A stretch of DNA of 64,000 nucleotides from a virus: positions 1-64,000 of the IMG/VR virus record IMGVR_UViG_3300050821_003047; one strand, written 5' to 3'. The notes beneath the pieces were generated by a model. That model searched no databases. It saw only the letters and a program-made list of their open reading frames with translations, and had not been told where the DNA came from. How positions within the stretch are numbered: the first letter of the stretch is position 1; every line of letters begins with the position of its first letter. Below are positions 56,166 to 63,908 of the stretch, piece after piece. The translations under genes and the position numbers were made by a program.

Positions 56166-57599
56166 TCACTCCTTCGCGTAATCCCCGTCTTCGTTCCGCA
56201 AATACCCAATCGCCCGCAAAATGCTGGCGACTCGCTCGCCTTCGCCGCCGCGCATCTGCGACGGCAGCAACCCGATGCAATGCTCCAAAACCTCATCAGG
56301 ATAGACCTGCCCGGAAGTGCTGGAAATAGCCGTCCCGACCGACCGCGGATATGGCGATTTGCACCACCGCGTTATCATCCTCGCCCACGGGTCCGTCAGT
56401 CTCCTTTGCCGCTGCGCATCTTGCGCTGCGCCGATCATATCCTCGCCCAGGTGCCAAGGCTCCCCTTTTTGGAAGTACTTATACGCCTCGGCCCAAAGTT
56501 GATCCCTGTCGCGCTCGAATGCCGCCAAGTCGATTTTCTCGACCGATATCGGCCAGAATCTCCGTGTTCCGTGCTCGCCCGTTATCCACTGCTGTTGATT
56601 AGTCGATCCAGCGAAAATGCTCTGCCGTGGAAACTCGGCAACGCGACGCCCGTAGGGTGGCCTGAATTTATCCTCGCGCCGATCTAGCCATCCGAGAATC
56701 TGAGTCCACTCGGAACGTCGGAACGAGGCCAACTCCTTCAACTCCACGATCCAATAACCCTGGATGTTTATAGCCGCCTCATGGCCGTTACCGATATCGG
56801 AAACGTCATCCGTGAACCACGGATCCCCCAGGACGCGCAATGCCGAACTCTTCCGGATGCCCTCGCTACCTTCCAGCACAAGCATGTAATCGGCTTGGCA
56901 AGCTGGCCGCATCACGCGGGCCACGCCGGATATCATCCACCGGACGCCGATTTCCCGTATCAGTTCCGTGTCGTCTGAGCCCGCGTATCGGTAGAGCCAA
57001 TTGCAAAGGCGCATTTTCCCGTCATGGCGGAGGCCATTCAGATAATCCCGCACAGGGTGATACGACCTTTCCATCGCTACGGCCTGCACTGCTTCAGCGG
57101 CGATATTCGTGGCGATGTGAAGCTCCTTCCGCTGGCACCACTCTGCCGCCTTCGTATCCTCGTGGTCCGTCCACTTCCCGGAGGGGCCACCCCACGGCGG
57201 TGCGGCGGTCAACTCTGGGCGGCACGAGAAAAGGTTATACCTCACGGGTAAGCTTTCCATCATCGTGATCGCATTTGCAACCACAGGGCGTAGCGTACCG
57301 TTCGTAGTCAGCAAATATTTCGACGGTATCGCCGCTCCCATTGCGCGCCTGGCATCGGCCACGTCAGCAAAGAAATTCGTCTTATTAAAATTCCGTCCCC
57401 ATTTTTCCTTGGCGCGGCGAGAAAACTCACGCGTCTCTGCGTTCGTGGCCAGCGCGGCCGCTTTAAGTAGTTCTGCGCCCTCCGCAGTATTCGGAAAGAC
57501 GTTCTCTACTGCGCCGCCGAGTGCTCGCGTAGAGCAGAACCTAAAGGCTGATGCTACTTCCTCTTGCGCGGCGGACAGGTAGGGGTTAAGGTCCGGCAT
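56166..57599 (-). CDS. VapE-like replication ATPase/helicase (477 aa)
   Basis: Start taken at ATG 57597-57599 (a TTG three codons upstream is possible). Residues 240-260 (LVLEGSEGIRKSSALRVLG) are the P-loop of the VapE group, with Arg before the Lys instead of Gly; 283-290 WIVELKEL is the typical Walker B-like strand. The pattern around (N-terminal ~200-residue domain, then the AAA-like core with STNQQQWITGEHGTRRFWP) fits VapE proteins, which act with a primase as replicative helicases in phages and islands. It sits 0.8 kb from the zinc-finger primase gene, a consistent pairing. Confidence 0.82.
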   Translation of the reverse strand: MPDLNPYLSAAQEEVASAFRFCSTRALGGAVENVFPNTAEGAELLKAAALATNAETREFSRRAKEKWGRNFNKTNFFADVADARRAMGAAIPSKYLLTTNGTLRPVVANAITMMESLPVRYNLFSCRPELTAAPPWGGPSGKWTDHEDTKAAEWCQRKELHIATNIAAEAVQAVAMERSYHPVRDYLNGLRHDGKMRLCNWLYRYAGSDDTELIREIGVRWMISGVARVMRPACQADYMLVLEGSEGIRKSSALRVLGDPWFTDDVSDIGNGHEAAINIQGYWIVELKELASFRRSEWTQILGWLDRREDKFRPPYGRRVAEFPRQSIFAGSTNQQQWITGEHGTRRFWPISVEKIDLAAFERDRDQLWAEAYKYFQKGEPWHLGEDMIGAAQDAQRQRRLTDPWARMITRWCKSPYPRSVGTAISSTSGQVYPDEVLEHCIGLLPSQMRGGEGERVASILRAIGYLRNEDGDYAKE

Positions 57600-57616
57600 C
57601 GAGGCCAATCAAAATC

Positions 57617-58021
57617 TTAAAACGGAGATGGCGCGTCTTCTTCATAACCATCTTCGGGGGCCTCGATCATAGTTGGCTCAACAAGTTTTATGACGGACAG
57701 TGGCCTGCGCGTTCCTGAACGGATGGCCTTCATCGCCATGGCTTCATCACACGGCAAGATGCGGTAAATGGATCCGCTTCCCACAAGCACGCTCACGGCT
57801 GGAACTGCAGCACGTCGGATAATGCTGCCCGGTCGGCAATATTGCTCGCCCACATATTCCGAGACGGTCAATTCCTCATCGCACTCCAGAAGAGCAGGAG
57901 AATCGATGCGGAAGAGAACGGCCTGCCCATATGCCTCTGTCGTGACATAGCCTACGTGGGATTGGTGGCCCATGACTTCAACCTTCGCCCATCCTTTAAA
58001 TTCACTTTGATTCTCGCTCAT
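57617..58021 (-). CDS. Conserved phage protein (134 aa)
   Basis: ATG 58019-58021 with GGAAAGGAAG before it. It starts with KGWAKVEVMGHQSHVGYVT, a pattern found in a family of small phage proteins of unknown function ('G-W-x-x-V-E-x-x-G-H-x'), and has a middle like GSIYRILPCDE. Acidic C-terminus. Between the VapE-like gene and small Cys-rich proteins. Confidence 0.65.
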   Translation of the reverse strand: MSENQSEFKGWAKVEVMGHQSHVGYVTTEAYGQAVLFRIDSPALLECDEELTVSEYVGEQYCRPGSIIRRAAVPAVSVLVGSGSIYRILPCDEAMAMKAIRSGTRRPLSVIKLVEPTMIEAPEDGYEEDAPSPF

Positions 58022-58149
58022 ACGGACTTCCTTTCCCATTCGCATATATGCTCTATCAAGCACTTAGGACATAAATACCTGCCGTGAATCGGCAGCATCG
58101 CACCGCGGTGGAGGATGATGCACCACATACGTCGGATACGTTTCAGCAT
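58018..58149 (-). CDS. Small CxxC protein (43 aa)
   Basis: ATG 58147-58149, ends in an ATGA overlap. Basic start, RYLCPKCLIEHICEWE in the C-terminal half: a C-P-x-C pair plus another Cys. Likely zinc-binding. Short but with both-side overlaps. Confidence 0.55.
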   Translation of the reverse strand: MLKRIRRMWCIILHRGAMLPIHGRYLCPKCLIEHICEWERKSV

Positions 58150-58391
58150 TGATCTTCCTCGTGATCCATGTCTTCAAGAAGTTGGCATCGGTCGCAAATT
58201 TCTATGATCCCGTTCCCGCCGCAGTTTTCACACATCTCCAACTCATCTAAATCGTCACAACGATGATTGCCAAGAAACCGGCCATTAAAATCTAGCCATA
58301 CGTTTCCTGATCCTCCGCAGTCTCCGCATGAAACGCAGCGGCACGGCTCAGCGGAAACTTTCTTCATCGCTTCCGTCATGCCGCCCTCCAC
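58143..58391 (-). CDS. DnaJ-type zinc finger protein (82 aa)
   Basis: Contains VSCGDCGGSGNV and CENCGGNGIIEICDRC: repeated C-x-x-C-x-G-x-G units like the central DnaJ/J-type zinc domain. No J domain. It could be a zinc chaperone-like or nucleic acid-binding protein. Overlaps the primase gene upstream by 16 nt. Confidence 0.7.
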   Translation of the reverse strand: MEGGMTEAMKKVSAEPCRCVSCGDCGGSGNVWLDFNGRFLGNHRCDDLDELEMCENCGGNGIIEICDRCQLLEDMDHEEDQC

Positions 58392-58981
58392 TCCTGTTTA
58401 CTCATCCCCAACCACGCCGCCTCAAAAGCCCGTTCCCATTCCCGGCTTTCTTCCCACTCACGCCGGTCTCTGACGGTCGCATTGGCTTGAAAAAACCTGT
58501 ATCTGTCTGTCAGCTTCATGCTTCGGAAGTGGGCCAATATTCGGCTTACCGTGCCAGCGAATCCATAACCCTCCTGATCAATAGCGCCGTCCATCGAGGC
58601 GTGCATCTGCGCCAACATGTCGGACTCAAATCGCTCCCACCAAAACTTACAAAAATCGGCCTCATGCGCAGCATACAGAGCCTGTGGGCGCGTTAGGTTG
58701 CCCAGATCTAAGTTGACGCCGAAGCGGGCGGCTACGGCCTCTGCCGCGCGGGGAAACGGCAAATGCTCTACGCGCATAATAAAGTCGATCGCGGAGCCAC
58801 GCGCGCTGCACCCGAAACAGTAGAAGTGGTCGGAGTAAACCGTAAAGGATGCCGTCCGCTCTTGGTGAAAAGGACATGATCCCGTGTAGCGATGGCCGGA
58901 TTTTTTGAGCGGTACGTAGTCGGCTACCAGCGTTGGTAGCGGCACGTTGCGCAACTGGGCGATGGAGTGGGGGGAGATCAT
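58376..58981 (-). CDS. CHC2 zinc-finger primase, N-terminal part only
   Basis: 201 residues from ATG 58979-58981 (a longer frame to 59245 is Arg-rich). Residues 36-58 give GSCPFHQERTASFTVYSDHF then YCFGCSARG: C36, H39, C55, C58, the CHC2 zinc-binding site of DnaG-type primases. It continues with IDFIMRVEHLPFPRAAEAVA, the normal next helix. The RNA-polymerising TOPRIM domain is absent: the last ~100 residues are helical and no E...DxD motif is seen. A template-binding subunit or a truncated primase whose catalytic part is elsewhere. Confidence 0.8.
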   Translation of the reverse strand: MISPHSIAQLRNVPLPTLVADYVPLKKSGHRYTGSCPFHQERTASFTVYSDHFYCFGCSARGSAIDFIMRVEHLPFPRAAEAVAARFGVNLDLGNLTRPQALYAAHEADFCKFWWERFESDMLAQMHASMDGAIDQEGYGFAGTVSRILAHFRSMKLTDRYRFFQANATVRDRREWEESREWERAFEAAWLGMSKQEWRAA

Positions 58982-59280
58982 GGCCTGATGAGGACCTCGC
59001 CCAGCGCTAGGAGCTTCTGTTCGGCGGAAGCGTGGACTGATCGCCACGCCAATCCTGGGGTCGGCTCGCCACGCAGTATTAGTAAGTATGGATAACGCTG
59101 TTCCTCCGAGAGCCGCGCTTCGACTTCGCGGAGGGAGTCGAGAGATGGAACGATAGCAACCGCGCGCAGTTCTTGGCTCAATGCATCGACTGGAACCCAT
59201 ACCCTCCACTTGCCCATCGGGGCTGACATATCTGGGTCCATCCACCCGGCTACGATTTCAGCGGCTTCGGGGAGTGTCAT
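58978..59280 (-). CDS. Hypothetical protein (100 aa)
   Basis: ATG 59278-59280 preceded by GAGGATGTT. An alpha/beta protein with KWRVWVPVDALSQELRAVAIV and YLLILRGEPTPGL strands. ATGA overlaps at both ends. Unknown, probably a replication accessory by position. Confidence 0.6.
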   Translation of the reverse strand: MTLPEAAEIVAGWMDPDMSAPMGKWRVWVPVDALSQELRAVAIVPSLDSLREVEARLSEEQRYPYLLILRGEPTPGLAWRSVHASAEQKLLALGEVLIRP

Positions 59281-59363
59281 AACATCCTCAGCAATGGCCA
59301 CACGAAAACTGCGCACAGCATCAGCACCAGAACGGCGTAAGTTACGCCTAACAGCGTTTTCAT
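59277..59363 (-). CDS. Mini membrane protein (28 aa)
   Basis: GGAGGAGA precedes the ATG at 59361-59363. Almost the whole peptide is one transmembrane helix (VTYAVLVLMLCAVFVWPLL). ATGA overlap with the gene after it. A toxin, membrane modulator or leader-type peptide are all possible. Confidence 0.5.
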   Translation of the reverse strand: MKTLLGVTYAVLVLMLCAVFVWPLLRML

Positions 59364-59632
59364 TCCGTCTCCTCCAGGGCTTCGCGCTCCCTTCGCTCAA
59401 TCTCTTCTTGCATATTAAACACCGAATCACCCAACTGGTGGGGATCGCACTTACAGTCGGCTATTGAATGATCTCCTCCGAATTGACATCTAATCCGCCT
59501 CGCTCGCTCCACCATCGTGGATGCGATACCTTTCCATAAAGGAACCTGCACACGAGCGCGGCGGTTCTCTTTAATTAATTGATCTCGCTCGGCCTCCAGT
59601 TCAGCGATGCGGTGTTTTAAGCGTTCAATCAT
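59360..59632 (-). CDS. Coiled-coil protein with Cys pair (90 aa)
   Basis: N-terminal coiled coil (ERLKHRIAELEAERDQLIKE) and, further on, RRIRCQFGGDHSIADCKC. Charged C-terminal helix. Starts in an ATGA-type overlap. Unknown. Confidence 0.6.
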   Translation of the reverse strand: MIERLKHRIAELEAERDQLIKENRRARVQVPLWKGIASTMVERARRIRCQFGGDHSIADCKCDPHQLGDSVFNMQEEIERREREALEETE

Positions 59633-59730
59633 TTTGTCTCCTTCAGGGCTTCACGCATGGCATCGATGCCGCAATTGCACAGCCGTTTTATGGGATCTTT
59701 GTCATCCCAACTAATAACCCATATCCCAAT
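59629..59730 (-). CDS. Possible small gene with non-standard start (33 aa)
   Basis: A frame with WDDKDPIKRLCNCGIDAMRE ends in the ATGA overlap used by its neighbours, but directly follows a TAG and has no ATG, GTG or TTG except a late ATG; an ATT codon at 59728-59730 would be needed. Protein-like residues, so noted with low confidence. It overlaps the end of the VRR-NUC gene. Confidence 0.25.
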   Translation of the reverse strand: MGIWVISWDDKDPIKRLCNCGIDAMREALKETK

Positions 59731-60050
59731 CTAGCCTTGACGCAAGCCAGGCACTCTTCCAGATCCCGCGCGACGATATAAACCCCGTTATTTTTCTCGA
59801 TCATGCGCTGGAAACTGATCTGCTCGGGTGACTGTTTATCGCGGCCAATTTTCACCTCGATCTCGATGCGTCGGCCATCTGGCAGTATCCCCGTGATATC
59901 GGCCTGCCCGTTGATCCCCGCCGATACCCGACGCATGTTTCCGCCTCGGCCTGCGGCCATTGCGTCGATACGGTTGTTGCGCCAGCAGACGCCTAGACCG
60001 CGCTCTGTGATGCCGGCTAGGATGGCGGTGGTTAGGGCGTTGGCGGTCAT
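59688..60050 (-). CDS. VRR-NUC type nuclease (120 aa)
   Basis: Contains RRVSAGINGQADITGILPD then RRIEIEVKIGRDKQSPEQI and YIVARD. This is the VRR-NUC layout: G-x-x-D-I, D-G-R-x-I-x-x-E-V-K (catalytic E-x-K) and Q-S-x-E-Q with a final Y-x-V-A strand. A stand-alone structure-specific nuclease, possibly for Holliday junctions or flaps. Ends in an ATGA overlap. Confidence 0.85.
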   Translation of the reverse strand: MTANALTTAILAGITERGLGVCWRNNRIDAMAAGRGGNMRRVSAGINGQADITGILPDGRRIEIEVKIGRDKQSPEQISFQRMIEKNNGVYIVARDLEECLACVKARLGYGLLVGMTKIP

Positions 60051-60235
60051 GACTTATCCGTGTCCCGTTCTTCTCGGATCTCGCTCGTAGACCATTGGGT
60101 AATTGTCTGCGAAAGGATGTGCATCAACTCCGCGTATGTCAATTGCTCCCGCTCAACAGCCCGCGTAACGTGTTCGCGGATGTAGATCCCGGCACGCGTG
60201 ACTTGATCGTGTCGCGGCCCCATGCTGATGCTCAT
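60047..60235 (-). CDS. Small helical protein (62 aa)
   Basis: ATG 60233-60235 inside the end of the helicase gene (ATGA). Helical (HVTRAVEREQLTYAELMHIL) and charged. Unknown. Confidence 0.55.
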   Translation of the reverse strand: MSISMGPRHDQVTRAGIYIREHVTRAVEREQLTYAELMHILSQTITQWSTSEIREERDTDKS

Positions 60236-61770
60236 AACTCCAACCCATCCCCCGTTATCGGCTCGACCGTCACGGGCGCTACAAACCCCGGTACCCACTC
60301 TCTGGGCGGCGCAACCCCGAACCGTTCCTTGAATATTTGTACCGCCCATGCGGTCTTATCATGGACGCGCGGCCGTTGTCGGGCATCATCGATCAAACTC
60401 TGGAAAACGCGCATACGGTGCATCGACGCAGATGTGCCAGTGCTGCCAGCATAAGTCACGTTCTCCAGCCGCTTGTATTCCTGGAGTTCGCCTTCCTCGA
60501 CCTCGACCTTGGCGACCTGCTTCACGAGTGGGATACCGCAATATGGACACATCGGAGGTCCAGCCTTGAACACGGCATAGCAGGGGTAACGTAGCGCTCC
60601 GTCCACCATCGCCGGAACCTTACAGGTAACGTAACGCTCCTGCTTTTCGGAAGGCCCACTGGCCACGGCCTCGCCGTCGAGAGACCACGGTATCGCGTCT
60701 TCGAAGCAGCCGTATGGTTCGTGGAATGCCGTGTTACCGCAGTGGTCAATGACGGTAAAGAACTTTTTCCCAGGATGGATTCTACTGCCACGACCCAGTT
60801 GTTGTTTCCACAACCTGAGGCTAGCGGTCTTGCGTAGTGCCACCACGCAACTAACGATGCTATGGTCCCATCCTACGCTCGTGCAGCCCACTGACACTAC
60901 GCCGCGGAGATCGCCGTAATCTAAATCTCTCCAAATGGCCGCGCGGGTACCTGGCTCTGGAGCCTTTGGATCTCCCAATGGAGTATCTGCATCAACATAG
61001 GCCCACGAAAAACCCGCCAAACGAAACTGCTCTCCAACGTGCTGGGCGTGGGCCTGATCGATAGCAAAAGTTACCGTTTTCCCTCCGCCGGAGTGCTTTT
61101 TCCAGTGCTCAACCACATCTCCGATAATTTTTGATTTGTCGCATACCTGTGCCATCTGTCGTATATCGAACTCACTAGCAGTTTTCTTGACTCGACCCAG
61201 ATCAGGCGGGGGAGGAGGGGCCAATACGTGAGAACCAACCAAATATCCGTCCTTTATGAGTTCCGCTTCGGTTGGTCCTAAAATCATCGCGTCGAATAGG
61301 CCGCCTGACTTCTTCCCCAGTCCCTTCCCGTCGAGACGGACCGGAGTAGCTGTCATTCCCACAATACGACCAGAATGCCTGGATAATGCTTTTTTCCATG
61401 TCGGAGAAACGGCCAAGTCGGCCTCGTCGATAATTGCCAAGTCAACCTGCGGAGGATCTTCCATTCGATGCAGCGTGTCGATGCTCGCCACCTGCACGGA
61501 ATGCCACCTCTCGCGCTTTTTACCGCCCAGGAGAACTCCGTGTTTTATGCCCAGCCTATCCACGCGCTGCGACATATCAACTACCAAGGATTTACCATAA
61601 ACCGCAAATAAAACACGCTTGCCGCGTTCCACAGCGCGATGAACCATGTAGGCTATGAGGCTTCCCTTTCCACTTCCACATGGAGCTACCAAAAGGGGAT
61701 CTAATCCACGACGAAGGCACTCACGTAGTTCGTGAATTTCTTTTTCTTGGTAGGGGCGCAAGGAGATCAT
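60232..61770 (-). CDS. SF2 DNA helicase (512 aa)
   Basis: Motifs: LRPYQEKE (Q-like), VAPCGSGKG (motif I, 28-36), AIIDEAD (112-118), MTATP (139-143), TSVGWDH and QLGRGSR (motif VI), in normal order. A four-cysteine CPYCGIPL follows near 415. An ATP-driven helicase for phage replication or recombination. Its first residues are matched by the start of the next gene upstream (see the GIY-YIG entry). Confidence 0.9.
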   Translation of the reverse strand: MISLRPYQEKEIHELRECLRRGLDPLLVAPCGSGKGSLIAYMVHRAVERGKRVLFAVYGKSLVVDMSQRVDRLGIKHGVLLGGKKRERWHSVQVASIDTLHRMEDPPQVDLAIIDEADLAVSPTWKKALSRHSGRIVGMTATPVRLDGKGLGKKSGGLFDAMILGPTEAELIKDGYLVGSHVLAPPPPPDLGRVKKTASEFDIRQMAQVCDKSKIIGDVVEHWKKHSGGGKTVTFAIDQAHAQHVGEQFRLAGFSWAYVDADTPLGDPKAPEPGTRAAIWRDLDYGDLRGVVSVGCTSVGWDHSIVSCVVALRKTASLRLWKQQLGRGSRIHPGKKFFTVIDHCGNTAFHEPYGCFEDAIPWSLDGEAVASGPSEKQERYVTCKVPAMVDGALRYPCYAVFKAGPPMCPYCGIPLVKQVAKVEVEEGELQEYKRLENVTYAGSTGTSASMHRMRVFQSLIDDARQRPRVHDKTAWAVQIFKERFGVAPPREWVPGFVAPVTVEPITGDGLEL

Positions 61771-62411
61771 TGGGCCGATTTCCTCCTGCGCGATCCTTCC
61801 CTAATCGCCGCCGCGATTCTTTCCACTACGTCCGGCGGCCGTTTCCTGCCTAAAAGAGCGGCGCTTCGTTTGGCGTTTGATTCCTCAGACCTGCCAACTA
61901 TTGCAAGTTGCTTGCGAGCGTTAGCGGCCGCCGCGATTATTGCCGGCGAAGTGCGCCCTTTCTTGGCGGCTGATATTTTGGCTTTCCATTCTGGAGTGAA
62001 TACTCGGCCCTTCATCTGCTGACGACGAAGCTGCTTAAGTTCATCGGACTGGACGAAACCGGGAGATCCCGATCCTCCATCGGCTACGTTAAAAGCCTCT
62101 TCCCGGTAATATTCGATCCACTTGCGCTCTGCCGACTCCCAGTCTGCGGAAGTAGATTCCAAAATCCTCAAAGACGGAACTATGGATGCATCCAGTAGAG
62201 ATTTTATCCACGCTCCTTTGAGAGTGTGAATATCTCTTCCTTTTCGAGCATAGCTAAGATGGCCATGCATTCTGCGAGCGGGATTGGCCGAGCACCCAAC
62301 ATAACGAACCAATCCATCCCGCGGATCGATGAGTGCGTAGACGTGGCGGATATGCTCACGCAGGGCGTTTAGGTCTTGGTCTTGATGCGGGCGCAGCGTG
62401 GGGAGGGTCAT
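61767..62411 (-). CDS. GIY-YIG endonuclease with helicase-like N-terminus (214 aa)
   Basis: After a 20-residue start (TLRPHQDQDLNALREHI) come HVYALIDPRDGLVRYVGCSA (23-42), with conserved Arg in PARRMHGHL, a Glu near WESAERKWIEYY, and the N-x-x-D-G-G-S-G ending. Two or more NUMOD3-like DNA-binding repeats (TPEWKAKISAAKKGR) form the C-terminus. A free-standing homing endonuclease. The start resembles the helicase start (SLRPYQEKEIHELRECL), and the stop overlaps that helicase's start codon, as expected if it inserted into the 5' part of the helicase gene. Confidence 0.87.
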   Translation of the reverse strand: MTLPTLRPHQDQDLNALREHIRHVYALIDPRDGLVRYVGCSANPARRMHGHLSYARKGRDIHTLKGAWIKSLLDASIVPSLRILESTSADWESAERKWIEYYREEAFNVADGGSGSPGFVQSDELKQLRRQQMKGRVFTPEWKAKISAAKKGRTSPAIIAAAANARKQLAIVGRSEESNAKRSAALLGRKRPPDVVERIAAAIREGSRRRKSAQ

Positions 62412-63205
62412 TTGTGATCGCCGTTGAGCAAGTACTGGGCGAACTTAATAACCGCCATCCCGCGATCAAAGTTGGAAATGTCCAGTGGAATATTGCCCTC
62501 TGCCGTGCTCCTAATAATGGCCCGCAACGCCTCGTTTTTATTCACTCGCGCATGTCCGTTTACCGCGCCGCTGACCACGGCCTTAACTGTGGCGGGCGTC
62601 ACGCTCTCAGACCTGCATGCCTCGGCTTGTTGCTCTCGCGACAACTTCGCGAGCATCTGCACCGCTGACGGCTTGACGCGCTTGTTCTTGACCGCTTCCT
62701 GAGATTCTGGTGTGAGGGATATTAAAGCCAGACGCTTCTTTACCCAACCAACATCGGGCGATCCATCGACGTGCCGCTGGCTATAAAACGCGGCGATCTC
62801 CTCATGCGTCATATTGTAGCGCTCAAGCTTGGCGATATTCTGAGCTTCACACATCGCCGTCGTGGATTTCCGTTCGATATTTTCCGCGATGACGGCCTTC
62901 AATTCATCGAGCGGGGTGCCTTTGAAGTATACGCACCGAAGTTTGAAATCCTTGGGCAACTTGCCGGATTTTATACCTTCGACCGCCGCCCGCCAACGGC
63001 GATGGCCGAATACTAAGTAAGGCTTGCCTCCATCGCTTCCAATATCCACCGGGGTAAGTTGACCCACAGCGACGAAGGAATCGATGAGATCCGCGACGTC
63101 GGTATGCTCATGCCGGCCGTTAAGTTCTGGCCGGATGGTGATGTCGCGCGGGCGCATGAGATACTCGCTTGTGCGCGAGTGTTCGACTTTGAAATCTACG
63201 GCCAT
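62408..63205 (-). CDS. ParB-like protein (265 aa)
   Basis: N-terminal ParB/Srx-like domain: RPRDITIRPELNGR, GQLTPVDIG, YLVFGHRRWRAAVEG (the G-x-R-R-x-x-A box) and AVIAENIERKS. It continues into a helical region (CEAQNIAKLERYNMTHEEIAAFYSQ and RLALISLTPESQ) resembling the HTH of ParB. In phages such proteins may bind DNA, act as CTPase-like clamps or nick DNA. Ends in an ATGA overlap. Confidence 0.82.
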   Translation of the reverse strand: MAVDFKVEHSRTSEYLMRPRDITIRPELNGRHEHTDVADLIDSFVAVGQLTPVDIGSDGGKPYLVFGHRRWRAAVEGIKSGKLPKDFKLRCVYFKGTPLDELKAVIAENIERKSTTAMCEAQNIAKLERYNMTHEEIAAFYSQRHVDGSPDVGWVKKRLALISLTPESQEAVKNKRVKPSAVQMLAKLSREQQAEACRSESVTPATVKAVVSGAVNGHARVNKNEALRAIIRSTAEGNIPLDISNFDRGMAVIKFAQYLLNGDHK

Positions 63206-63726
63206 TACCTTACCCCTAACTGATCAATCTGCTCGTACACGCTGTAGCACTTGCTCCAATCAAAAGGTCCATATGCGTCTTTTTCTTCGTCAAACGTACC
63301 CTCGTAGGGATCTGAGGTAACCGAAGTACACCACAACGCTACTGCTGGATACTGCGGCTCCATTTCGAAGAACTGGGCAATCAAGGGCCAATGGTTAGCG
63401 TGATTAGCCGATATTTTTGTCGAGTCAAGAAAGCTCCGGAGGTCAGCGGCAAATCGATGGTAGTCCTTTTTCTCGACGTAGAAATGGTCAAACGTAAACA
63501 TAAGAACTGCGCGATGGCCTTCTGGGATCGATGTATCTTTCCAGCATTTCCAAAGTTTGCAATCCGGCTTGCTGGCGTTGAATAGCCACCAATAAGGATC
63601 TTCGTGAAGATATCGGACGCAAAACTCTGTCCAGACTATCGGTGCCGTGCCATGCGAATTGGCAAACTCGCGCACGTTCTCATACTTTTCACCGGGCCAA
63701 ATTGCCTGTAGGGTTGAGTAGCTCAC
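63205..63726 (-). CDS. Hypothetical protein (173 aa)
   Basis: GTG start at 63724-63726 in a GTGA overlap (a longer frame to 63759 is possible). Aromatic-rich, with FCVRYLHEDPYWWLF and a Cys-rich CKLWKCWKD. Helical. Possibly a sequence-specific binding or host take-over protein; not recognised. Confidence 0.6.
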   Translation of the reverse strand: MSYSTLQAIWPGEKYENVREFANSHGTAPIVWTEFCVRYLHEDPYWWLFNASKPDCKLWKCWKDTSIPEGHRAVLMFTFDHFYVEKKDYHRFAADLRSFLDSTKISANHANHWPLIAQFFEMEPQYPAVALWCTSVTSDPYEGTFDEEKDAYGPFDWSKCYSVYEQIDQLGVR

Positions 63727-63908
63727 GGCTTTCCTCCCGCCGTTCCATCCACCACCCACATCGGACCCGGCTTCTCGGTGCCCTCATCCGAATCCGGCCA
63801 CGGTTCATGCGAGGCAATAGCTATGCTCACCACGCTCAACAGCTTACGAAGATCATCGATAGACAAATCGCAACACTCGCAAGAGTCGATTTGATACCGC
63901 CAACTCAC
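63723..63908 (-). CDS. Hypothetical protein (61 aa)
   Basis: Begins with GTG in a GTGA overlap with the upstream partial gene. Contains DSCECCDLSIDDLRKLLSVV, a C-x-C-C pair and helix. Unknown. Confidence 0.55.
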   Translation of the reverse strand: MSWRYQIDSCECCDLSIDDLRKLLSVVSIAIASHEPWPDSDEGTEKPGPMWVVDGTAGGKP

